Positions 1 to 8,715 of a stretch of 16,464 nucleotides of DNA are shown piece after piece. A program made the position numbers and the translations under genes. Location: positions 1 to 16,464 of the forward strand of contig JAOXYB010023670.1 in the NCBI GenBank assembly GCA_028565635.1, in the 5' to 3' direction. This DNA comes from Phoronis ovalis (taxonomy: Eukaryota; Phoronida; Phoronidae). Under the pieces are notes generated by a model, which saw only the letters and a program-made list of their open reading frames with translations, made no database searches and was not told the origin of the DNA. The first letter of the stretch is position 1. Each line of letters starts with the position of its first letter.

Positions 1-454
1 GTAATTTGGAGGTCATTTAACGTTCATAAAAGCCAATATGAGCAACCCTGCCTTTGCTAAAAGGCTATCTAGTTGTTATTGAGCTTGCTAATCTGTTTTT
101 CCAAGACATTTGCATGAACATGTACACACGCATTAACTAGTTAGCACTATGCTGTGGATGTTCTAAGTTTAAACATTTAAATATCTGAAGTTTTAACTAT
201 ATTGTTTACAAAATACCTTATACATTGCTTTACATGCATCAAAGAACCAAAAAAATTTATATAACTGTTGTAGAAATTGCATTCTGTATGCCACAGAATG
301 AAGATAATATATTGAATTGGTTGTCATGGTAACTATAAGCTCCTGTTGCTTGTAGAACCCACACATTTAGTTGTATATGATTGTATAAAATAAGCAATCA
401 CAGAAAATCGTATGTTGCAAAAACAATTCTAACCCCTTACATTTATCGTTACAG
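1..454 (+). other. 3' part of an intron (TANGO6-like gene)
   Basis: AT-rich sequence with no credible coding frame, ending in a good acceptor: pyrimidine-rich sequence followed by acag at 451-454. A CTAAC branch-point-like motif lies at 429-433, about 21 bases before the acceptor. The intron start is outside the window. The extent is inferred from the exon that follows. Confidence 0.6.
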
Positions 455-634
455 GTTTTGGAAGACATTTTACGGGACATGTATCATCTGTTAAAGTTTG
501 TGGCTAAAACAGATAAAGATGAAACAGTCCAATTACATATACAGCTATCCTTAGAAGAACTTGACTCCATTATGAAAGAATATTTGTTCCCTAAAGAAAC
601 CCTTACAAAAAGGATAAGAGTTCTGGATCCCTAA
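455..634 (+). CDS. TANGO6: Last coding exon, probable TANGO6/TMCO7 homologue (partial)
   Basis: The exon begins right after a tttatcgttacag acceptor, in phase 0, and encodes 59 residues to a TAA stop at 632-634. The peptide starts VLEDILRDMYHLLKF, then has LSLEELDSIMKEYLFP, and ends KRIRVLDP. The pattern of a short helix, then LxLEELDxIM, then FLFP/YLFP and a basic KxIxVL end resembles what I recall of the extreme C-terminus of TANGO6, the animal relative of yeast Rtp1 (RTP1_C2 region). TANGO6 is linked to secretory-pathway organisation, and Rtp1 to cytoplasmic assembly and nuclear import of RNA polymerase II. The rest of the gene lies to the left of the window. The gene converges tail-to-tail with the GPCR gene on the other strand. 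The exon call is firm. The name rests on one short segment recognised from memory. Confidence 0.6.
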   Translation, partial: VLEDILRDMYHLLKFVAKTDKDETVQLHIQLSLEELDSIMKEYLFPKETLTKRIRVLDP

Positions 635-1465
635 CCTGAACCGTGTAGTGCACTGTGACACATTTTCTAGCTGGTTTCTTTCCAGTAGTTTTTGTCTGAA
701 CTATTTTAATATTCATGAAATAATTATTAAAATCATTTTAATGAAGTGGATTAATGAACTAGTTAAAAAAAAAAATTCTGTGGTAATATATATATTAGCT
801 TTCTCATATATTGTTGTTTTTCCTTGCAAAAATGGATGAATGAATGATAAGGAAATTGAAATTAGCAAATTGTGTGGTGAAAGAGTATTGTTTGGCATGA
901 CAGTCTTTCTCGAAACCAGTAGAGGTTAATCCATTTAATTTTTGTGATGATGATGAAATATCTGAATATGAAATAAGAGAGCAGTATATCAGTAAAGCAT
1001 TATTATTAGAAACTTGGTGCATGGCTCTGTGTTGATGATGGCCATTTCCACCTACAAAATTAAGTAATCAGGAATCGAATGATTAACTTATGCCCCATAT
1101 TGTTTGATACAAGTATAGTTTAGGTGTGGCACTTGTTGAATAAGCCAACTATAAATACTTTGTGTTGGCCAAACCTTTGATTTACGCATCTGGCAACGAA
1201 AATTCTTGTATTTCTTATTTGCAATTTCTAAGCTAAATATAATTGCCCAAGTATGAAACACTGAAAGTTTAACGAAAGCTGTGTACTATAGTATAATAAT
1301 GTGTATTTTATTATATTTATATAACATTGGTGGTTCATTAGAGATCACACAATTTTTGCATGACATTCAATACTTTTTTGCCTCATTGTACACTAATATG
1401 TTTTATTACAATTATTAATGTAGTTCGTCAGTGCTCAGAGATATTAAAAAATCCTGTCTGAGATC
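635..1465 (+). other. 3' UTR and convergent intergenic region
   Basis: No credible coding sequence. It should hold the 3' UTR of the upstream (+) gene and, from its right side, that of the (-) strand GPCR. A variant poly(A) signal ATTAAA is at 726-731 (+). The frames here are low-complexity and interrupted by stops. Confidence 0.5.
1402..1407 (-). terminator. Candidate poly(A) signal for the GPCR gene
   Basis: AATAAA on the minus strand, about 180 bases past the GPCR stop codon. A second AATAAA lies at 1307-1312. In DNA this AT-rich such hexamers are common by chance, so only position and strand support the call. Confidence 0.35.
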
Positions 1466-1637
1466 AGATTATTTCCTGCATTTAATACAGTTTTAAAATA
1501 AGATTAAAAAAATGTTTGTTTTCAAATTATTTCCTGCATTTAATGCTAGTTTTAAAATAAGATTGAAAATTTCTATTTTCAAATTATTTCCTGCATTTAA
1601 TACTAGTTTTAAAATAAGATTGAAAATTTCTATTTGT
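1466..1637 (-). repeat. Three-copy 57-58 bp tandem repeat across the GPCR stop codon
   Basis: Copies lie at about 1466-1523 (58 bp, diverged), 1524-1580 (57 bp) and 1581-1637 (57 bp). The last two match at 54 of the first 55 positions; the one difference is silent (AGT/AGC, Ser). The copy at 1581-1637 codes the end of the receptor, from N458 through the stop codon. The middle copy, past the stop, codes the same residues (NRNFQSYFKTSIKCRK, then stop) in the same frame because the period is exactly 19 codons. The outermost copy has small indels and no longer codes this peptide. Confidence 0.9.
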
Positions 1638-3005
1638 TGCTACAAAGACAAAAAACTGAACTGTCATACTTGAATAGAATGGTATGTGACACAGTACATA
1701 CAAGTCAACAACATTTATTCCATCAATAGTTTCAAGAATAGGCGGACATACTTTTGGAAATGTATAACACACTAAATATGCTATGAACATGGCAGCATAA
1801 ATTTTGGTTATTTTGATATCCCTAACATGCACTTTTGAGGGAGCAACTGTAGATTTATTCTTTATGGGCAACATTTTGCTTTTGTTCCAGGCATTTTTTA
1901 CCTTAAGGTTACTGGTAGCACATTTATGTGTCGACTCCGTTTCTAAGTTTTTGGTTGTTAGCGTTTCCTCTGCTGCATACATGCTATGTAACTTTCCATC
2001 ATTACTTGCCAGTTCATTTTTGTATTGACCTATTTGTAACTCACTTATTTCTTCCACCTCTGATATTTTGTTTATAGTGCAAGAATCAAGCATTGATGAA
2101 GTGACAATTCTAGTACTTGTTTGCCCATTAACATTTCCACATGATTTTGTATCATAAGAATCAACGCTCGATATACTTGCATATTTCTTTGAAACGTTAC
2201 TTCTTTGAGTAATAAAATGTTCCGTATTTGGTGAAGGTTTCGTGTCTGTACCCAGTTCCATTGTGGTTTGAATATCACATCTTTTTCTGCTTGGTTTAAT
2301 GGAATTTATAAAGTGATTTTGTATTTTCCTGCTTTGTCTTTTTACATAAACAAATATAGATATATAACAAGCAGGAACAACTGTAAATGTAGGAATAGTT
2401 ATAAAAACAAAGAAGACAGTGAAAGCTATTGAACTTTGGTAAATATCATACATACACCGACGATATTTCGGGATGTACTCTATCACTTCTTTATTCCCAA
2501 TGTGTGACAGAAATAAGACTGCAGGTAACATGAATACAATAGATAGTGCTAAAATAATTACTTTCCTTTTTATCAATCGTGCATACAGTGTGATATACAA
2601 AATCTTGTACAACCGATACACAGCAATGACAGTCATTAAACTTGCTGTGCAACTTGTGAAGTACATGGTACTGTATAAAACATAATAGCAGGCACCTGAT
2701 GAACTATACCAGTCAATGTTGAAGAATGACAAAAGATAAAACGGTAGAACGAACATGCAGAAACTTCCATTATTTAGGCACATAGCAAACATGAACAGGT
2801 TTTCTCCAACTTTTGCAGCTGATTGTTTTATAAATATGATGATGGCCATTATGTAACATATTATGCCAGCTAATGTTGTCACAGAAAGTACCCCTGATGT
2901 GAAGTATAATGAAATCACTGAAATCTCTTGAACTGTCAAATCACTGCAGTTTATTTGTCTATAATCAGGACATTTACCACCAACATCATCACTTGAGTAA
3001 TTCAT
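1584..3005 (-). CDS. Orphan rhodopsin-like (class A) GPCR, intronless
   Basis: A complete 473-residue seven-helix receptor of the plasma membrane. Approximate helices: TM1 34-59, TM2 70-93, TM3 106-131, TM4 148-168, TM5 193-220, TM6 400-422, TM7 434-456. Possible N-glycosylation sites are N2 and N19. C106 at the top of TM3 and C184 in the second outer loop are the usual disulfide pair. The third inner loop is very long (about 221-399), rich in Ser, Thr and Lys, and would hold G-protein, arrestin or kinase contacts. Signature motifs are altered: DRY at the end of TM3 reads Y130-R131-L132 (Arg kept), the TM6 CWxP region reads CYTFP (413-417), and TM7 has no NPxxY. TM2 has CLNNGSF where a conserved Asp is usual. 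The start ATG has A at -3. The frame is open and domain-complete, so a pseudogene is unlikely. Such divergent intronless receptors are common in invertebrate expansions. I cannot name a ligand or subfamily. Confidence 0.88.
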   Translation of the reverse strand: MNYSSDDVGGKCPDYRQINCSDLTVQEISVISLYFTSGVLSVTTLAGIICYIMAIIIFIKQSAAKVGENLFMFAMCLNNGSFCMFVLPFYLLSFFNIDWYSSSGACYYVLYSTMYFTSCTASLMTVIAVYRLYKILYITLYARLIKRKVIILALSIVFMLPAVLFLSHIGNKEVIEYIPKYRRCMYDIYQSSIAFTVFFVFITIPTFTVVPACYISIFVYVKRQSRKIQNHFINSIKPSRKRCDIQTTMELGTDTKPSPNTEHFITQRSNVSKKYASISSVDSYDTKSCGNVNGQTSTRIVTSSMLDSCTINKISEVEEISELQIGQYKNELASNDGKLHSMYAAEETLTTKNLETESTHKCATSNLKVKNAWNKSKMLPIKNKSTVAPSKVHVRDIKITKIYAAMFIAYLVCYTFPKVCPPILETIDGINVVDLYVLCHIPFYSSMTVQFFVFVATNRNFQSYFKTSIKCRK

Positions 3006-4800
3006 TCTGATTCCTAAATGATTTTCTGATCAGTGAAGACTATCAAGTAAATTATTATGAACTTCCAGATTGAGGTTGGTTGTCATTTGTATTGTCCATC
3101 TGTTTTTTTTTCACTGTTCATTTTTTTTAATGCCGACTAAAGTCACCGGCTAAAGTACACTGAGCAAATTTCCTTCCATCTGAATGACTTTTAATTCATT
3201 AAACTAAGTTCATCTATGCATGCACACCACCTGCTTATTCCTGGGAGCAAAGTTAATATATACAAGCTTGTACATACTGATTATCACAATGTTTCCAGTA
3301 CTATATATTACCTAAATCATAAAATTGCTTGCTGATATTTCCTCAGGTGCTCTGCTTTACATGCTAGTCTTTATCTATTCTAATATAATTAAGCAGTATG
3401 CCTATATACATCTGCTTCCACGTATTGGAAATTATATTAATTTTCTAATTTTTTCTTTGATTGATGAACATTTAATTGTCTATTGCTTGTGAGATAATCT
3501 TGTCAATGTTCAATCTTTTCATCATTTCAAAAATGATAAATAACTGTTTTATGTGAATTAATTAAAGTAATTAATAAATATTCCTTTAGCAAACTGCGTT
3601 CTCAGCCAAGTAATTATCGTTAGTTTTTCAGTAACTGTTTAGGTTTAAAAAAAAAGCTTCAATTTATATTTGTTTGGTGAAAACTTGCCTGATATCGTTA
3701 TTAACATTGTCCTAAATTATAACAAATTCTAATTGTAGTTTGATCTTTTACACGAGGCAAGCTATAATCACTATAATCTGCTTTGTTTTAAAACATCATA
3801 CAGATATCAAATTATCTTCCAAGAATGTCATTATATAGGTGCAAAATAAGTTTCAAACTAATTATTAAGTTCTTTGTTAAGTCAAAGATTAATATTCTGC
3901 ATTGACAAAGTGCAAACCAGATATATGACAAATTGCCCATGTCATCAATGTAGATATTTTATTTTTTGCACATGTTAACAACGAGATATATGTCACAACT
4001 ACGTGCATATTGTGTATTTACACCCACTGTATCTTGTAAGTATTCAGGCAAACACAAATGCTACAAAGCATTACGGATCCAATTTAATAAAAATGCATGT
4101 CATTGTGATGTGTAACACTTTTGTTAATACGCAGATGTACGTTCTACATACACAATCTAAGATCTTTGTCACGAAGTCGTTCCTGGGTAGTCGAGACAAG
4201 CATGGCACTTAAGATATGACATCCCTGGGATGGGCCATTGTTGACCAAAATGTTGGTATCAGGTTGCATTGAGGTCATTTTGATGACCTTGTAAGGTTTT
4301 TTAGGTGAAAAAAGATAAGATTTTTACTTTTTGGCATTGTTTCAATTAATTTCTAGAGGTAATATGCCATATACCTAAAGAAGTTGGTCTTACTGGCTTA
4401 TAGTTTGAACATATCCTGAGCATGAACAGAATTGATGTTGAGGTCAAACTTGCATGAAATTTTCAAAAATGAGATTGTCATGTCTTTTAGATGTTATGCA
4501 GGAGTCGTGAGGTAATTTTGAGGTCAAAAAGCCTTAATTATTTTCGATAAATTCCTGTATTGATTTTTTGTTGTTTACTCAGTTATTTACTTTCATATTT
4601 TATGATTTCCTCTCAAATTTTATATCTTATCTTAACTTCCTTTATAGACTCTGAAATAACTCGAACCTAATTCCTGCCTATGTCAATCCATTTGAAAATG
4701 CCGCCCAATTAAAATAGCCAATCACAATGCATCTCATTATTTCCAACAACCAATGAAGTAATTAGCTTCTAAGAAGGACTCGTTTGCGATGTGCCCCAGC
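3006..4800. other. Non-coding intergenic region
   Basis: AT-rich, with no gene seen on either strand. The right side of the GPCR start must hold that gene's 5' leader and promoter, but I see no clear core promoter element. Around 4260-4540 there are several AGGTCA hexamers, including the perfect inverted pair at 4271-4290 (reported separately). Interspersed repeat debris is likely but not identifiable by eye. Confidence 0.5.
4271..4290. repeat. Inverted AGGTCA pair (hairpin)
   Basis: AGGTCAT-TTTG-ATGACCT is a perfect 7+4+7 inverted repeat at 4272-4289. AGGTCA is the nuclear-receptor half-site. Two more direct AGGTCA copies occur in the next 260 bases, near 4440 and 4523. This could be chance or part of a repeat family. 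No gene start is close by. Confidence 0.4.
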
Positions 4801-5296
4801 TTCGTAGTAATTATTGATCGCCCCCATATAATCTGACTTAATTGGACTGAACATGTTGAAAAAATAACCAAAACGCCAGCTCTCGAATATTCTTTTTACG
4901 GAACCTCAAATGGGCAGGGCTATCAGCTGAAGATCTCATTACATACTATCGGACAGTGATTAGACTCGTTTTAGAATATGCAATGTGGCATTATGACTTA
5001 ACAATTGAAATGTCAAACCAAATAGAGCAATCTCAAAAACGAGCCCTTAGAATAATCCTCCCTGAACTTGAATATAATCATGCCTGTCAATACAGTAAAT
5101 TGGAGCTCTTGAGCGATCATCGAGATATTGCCTGCAAAAAACTGTTTGACAAAATTGTGGATGACCCTGATCACAAACTTCACTACCTCCTTCCACCTAA
5201 GCACATTACTATTCACTCCGGAGGGTCCAAAAATTCCCAAAGACTAAAAGAATGATGGGCGATTTCATTACAAGTACCCCCTATAAACTTCAGTAG
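4801..5296 (+). pseudogene. Decayed non-LTR (LINE) reverse-transcriptase C-terminal fragment
   Basis: The 5'-truncated end of a jockey/CR1-type retrotransposon ORF2. The longest intact stretch (about 4875-5255) reads ASSRIFFLRNLKWAGL, then TYYRTVIRLVLEYA, then IEQSQKRALRII and DPDHKLHYLLP, the familiar post-catalytic tail of LINE reverse transcriptases (usual forms are ASKRLYFLRQLKRAGL and VLEYASPVWHPGL). Just upstream a different frame continues the match (LNWTEHVEKITK at 4837-4872), so there is a frameshift near 4870-4876. A stop codon lies in that frame at 4834-4836. The usual short C-terminal end may persist in yet another frame to a TAG at 5294-5296. The YxDD catalytic region, endonuclease and 5' part are absent. 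It is a dead relic, not a functional gene. Confidence 0.75.
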
Positions 5297-7557
5297 TGGA
5301 TTTATACTAATTAGTAACCTGTGTTGGATCTCTGTCTAGTACTCTATATTTTTTAACTTCTGTGCATATTTGTTTCATCTGTTTTAAAAGACATTTTAAA
5401 AATGATTTAGGAAGCCTTTTACTTTTAAAATCTTGCTATTTCATCGTATTAATTCAACCCTACCAGTAGCCAGGTTTTTAAATAAACATGTTATTATTTT
5501 TGATATAAAAATTGAATTCAGAGGTAAGAAGCTATAAGATCTGAACGTTTTAAGCCGAGATTTATAGGCTCTGACACTCAGGGTGCATATTCCCTGCTTT
5601 TTCAATTTTGAGCAAGCTGTACTTCAAAAATGATGAGAAGTGTTACACACATGGGGTGGGTTATTATCAGGGCTTGACACCTGCTGAAAATAGGTAGTAG
5701 CATGTGGGCCAGCTGTGTTCCAAATCAAGTGGCCCAATTTAATTTCTGAGCCCAGCATTGTTTGAGTGAGTGTCTGAAGGGCATGTCCCTCCAAATTTTT
5801 TTTGTATATTTTGATGGATTTTCCTGTAATCTGGAGTCGTTTTCAAGGAAATTTTTGATTTTGATAATCATAAAAAAATACATTTTCACAACCCAATCAT
5901 TTGAATTTTTTTAACCTTTCCACAAGGTGTATTTTGAGATCTTAATAGAATTTTTGACATGGAAGAAATCTCAAGTCGTTCATTTACTTGTGTTATAGCT
6001 TTCATTATTTACTTGTCTTTAAAAACACAACCATACAGCTAACAAGCAAAAGAAGGCCTAGTGACAAGTAAAATTAAAACCTCGGTGTTGTATTTCAATT
6101 TTAATTTTTTTTAAGGCAAGTAACATGTTAATCAGCATAAAAAGTAGGTGACCAACAGACGCTGCTGTTTATGTAGCCTGAACAACATTTTAGTAGCCTC
6201 AGGCTCTTGGGCCAACGTAGATGTCCAGATTTCATAAAGATCAGCAATAGCTACCCTTGTCCGTGTTTTTATCATGATTTGACCACACAACTCCAACACT
6301 TGTTTCATATTGCCAAATGTAGTGCCAAAACTGTAGATAATTTTTTTTTTCTTTTCACCTTCAAGAAGGGTACGAGAATATTTTTTGTGATGGTTCTTGT
6401 CATGAAACAGGCAATCTATCTATGTAATGTGATCTTTTTCTTGGATCAAGAATCACGACCGTCTTGCTAGTCCAATCCACATACAAAAATAGATTTTTTA
6501 CATCCTAGTGAGATTTGCATGGCTTTTCAGAATTGTTTTCCTCAATTCTAGGAAAGTGTACAATCAGTACAACAGTGATTAATTTTTTGTAATTAAAACA
6601 CAGATTTCTAAATAATTTTATCTTAATATTGAGATCTTCAAAATTGGCAAGCCATACAACTTACAGAATGCCAAGACTATCAGTAACAGACATTGTAAAA
6701 TAGTGCTACATGATAATATGTTGCATTTCTAGTTAAAGGATTTACCTCCCAAAATCTTTCACCAGTTATCGGATCAAATGTCTCAATACATACCACCTTC
6801 AATAAAAGTCCTAAAACTGTATTCCACAAAACATGACATTTTAGCCGAAGACAAGTCGAGTATCCCAACACAGAGAAAACAGCTACCAAATTGGGCAACA
6901 GTTTTACTAATAGTACACTACAGAAAACCTAAGTACATGTACATGACCTAGGAAAATGATTGTGGGAAGGCACCTTTAAGTAAGTAATGCAGTAGAAAAG
7001 ATGTCGAGATAATGACCATGAATTAAATAATATTATGAATGTATCGTGAAATTTTTTGAAATTATGCTGTAACAATAGCTAGTGACAAATGTACCACAAA
7101 ATATACATTAATGCATGAACAGGTATTTTAATTATTCGTGCCTTTACTATTGGATTAAAATTCACAGAGAGCTATACTGTCTTCCAAAACTGTACACTGT
7201 GATTTAAAACATTAAAAATCTCCTAGGAATTTTCTAAATACACATATTATTTACAATTCCTTTATAAAAATTATTTTAAGATTATTCGTTGTATTTTTAA
7301 AGTGAGCGTAAAATTTTAAAAACACACATTTACAAACTTTTTCATTAAAAATTAGTATTACCGATTCATAGTTGATTTTTAAAACAAAATCTCTTAAAAT
7401 CTTGTGACAAATTTTGGTCACGTTAGAAAATTAATTTTCCTAAAACAGTTGGTTCAATGCCAAAAGCAGTCACTCGGTTAAAAGTTTGATCACTGTTTAA
7501 AAAGTGTACAACAATACTGCTTCATCTTCCTTCCCCTAAAATAAAAGAATTGTTGAC
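5297..7557. other. Non-coding intergenic region and PPM1D 3' UTR
   Basis: No credible gene. Short open frames on both strands have skewed, low-complexity composition. About 5650-5860 and 6130-6230 are less AT-rich than their surroundings and look like old interspersed-repeat fragments, but I cannot classify them. The right part, about 7100-7557, is probably the PPM1D 3' UTR. On the minus strand a variant poly(A) signal ATTAAA occurs at 7127-7132, about 430 bases past the stop codon. Confidence 0.45.
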
Positions 7558-8715
7558 TTAGCTGTGACAAGCGATTCTCTGATTAAAAGTCTCTTTCCGA
7601 CTTTTTGTATCAACTTTCCTGAGTTTGACATCAACTAATCCTTCATTATTTTCATGTTTGCGCTTCAGTGCAGTAAACCTTAAACCCTCGACACCATTGG
7701 CCTGCCTCTTAAGAGCAACTACCGAAGTATTATTATTTTCTGCTTGTTTCTTCCGCTTCGCTAGAACATCAGCACGGAACTGACGACTCTCCTCCAGAAA
7801 TTTCTCCAAATCAGTTTCGTATCCATATTTCCAGATTTCTTTCTCAGATTTCTCAGAAACTATATGCCTGACTACTGGTTTAGGACATATATGACAGTTT
7901 CTATGATCAATGTCCTCTACTGTAACATTCTTTTTTGAAGCAGGTACTTGTCCACTATTCACATTTTCGCAAAGTCTTTTACTTGAATCAGGACTTGGAC
8001 TTGTGACCACTTCTGTAATATTATGTAATAAATTTGGGGTACTAACGGCTTGCCTGGGTGTAGCTGCTGGGATTTTGTCGCTCTGATTAACACCTGCTGT
8101 GCTTGCGGTTTTCCTCAACAGTCTTTTCTGGGGTGTACCATTAATATGTCTTGGCCGCGCTATTAAGATGCGATCACCTTTTGTTATTTTTGTCGTTGGA
8201 TTATGTGGATGCTTCAAACTTAAATTTACCCGTTCTCGGCTAATCACACGGGGCCTGGCAACTAGGACTTTATCATGAGGTCCTATATTAACCTCATCAA
8301 TTTCAGGGACTGGGAATTTCACAGCGGGTGTTGAGTTAATGTCTCTTGCAGTGCCTATTTTAACCACCTCTTTGGTTTCTTCAGCCGTTTGATACTTTCG
8401 CTCTTTTCTGATTCGCCTTCTTATTTGTTCTGGTGATCGAAAACCTGGATATCTACTTTTTAGATGCAAATGCTTGGTTATTAATTTTCTCTTTCTGTTT
8501 TCGGTAGCGGCTTTGCGTTCTACATTTGCCTGATATCTGGTACAATAAAGGGATTTTCTGGCATTTGTATTACCAGCTGTTGTACTGTTAGGTGACTGTT
8601 CATCTTTTATATGCAGCGATTCATCTTTTTCCTTCTCGTCCTCTTTTTCTGGAGGGGGTGTAGGAAGACCACCGTTAGAGTCCCAAAGACGGTTGAGCTC
8701 CCCGGCATAGCGTAC
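7558..8715 (-). CDS. PPM1D: PPM1D exon 6 (C-terminal tail, residues 368-752)
   Basis: Begins after a tttcctcttgtttgcag acceptor in phase 0 ([11 protein letters not shown]) and ends with TAA at 7558-7560. It codes 385 residues of low-complexity, Lys/Arg-rich tail. Features are a PTPPPE stretch (386-390), a four-fold degenerate repeat between about 484 and 597, one CxxC (641-644), and a charged, probably helical segment (656-690, [19 protein letters not shown]). Human PPM1D also keeps its whole tail in a last exon 6, so the architecture is conserved though the sequence is not. Confidence 0.9.
   Translation of the reverse strand, partial: VRYAGELNRLWDSNGGLPTPPPEKEDEKEKDESLHIKDEQSPNSTTAGNTNARKSLYCTRYQANVERKAATENRKRKLITKHLHLKSRYPGFRSPEQIRRRIRKERKYQTAEETKEVVKIGTARDINSTPAVKFPVPEIDEVNIGPHDKVLVARPRVISRERVNLSLKHPHNPTTKITKGDRILIARPRHINGTPQKRLLRKTASTAGVNQSDKIPAATPRQAVSTPNLLHNITEVVTSPSPDSSKRLCENVNSGQVPASKKNVTVEDIDHRNCHICPKPVVRHIVSEKSEKEIWKYGYETDLEKFLEESRQFRADVLAKRKKQAENNNTSVVALKRQANGVEGLRFTALKRKHENNEGLVDVKLRKVDTKSRKETFNQRIACHS

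Noticed and set aside
1804-2685. Open frames on the plus strand and in other frames across the GPCR
   Set aside because: They are reading shadows of the receptor gene, whose frame alone shows seven transmembrane helices.
6207-6470. 87-codon plus-strand open frame
   Set aside because: Phe-rich run from a poly(T) tract, no domain and no promoter or splice context.
6680-6898. 72-codon open frame on the minus strand with a plausible-looking middle (FDPITGERFWEVNPL)
   Set aside because: No recognised domain, no splice or expression signal and no neighbouring coding exon. The ends are low-complexity. Most likely chance or a repeat remnant.
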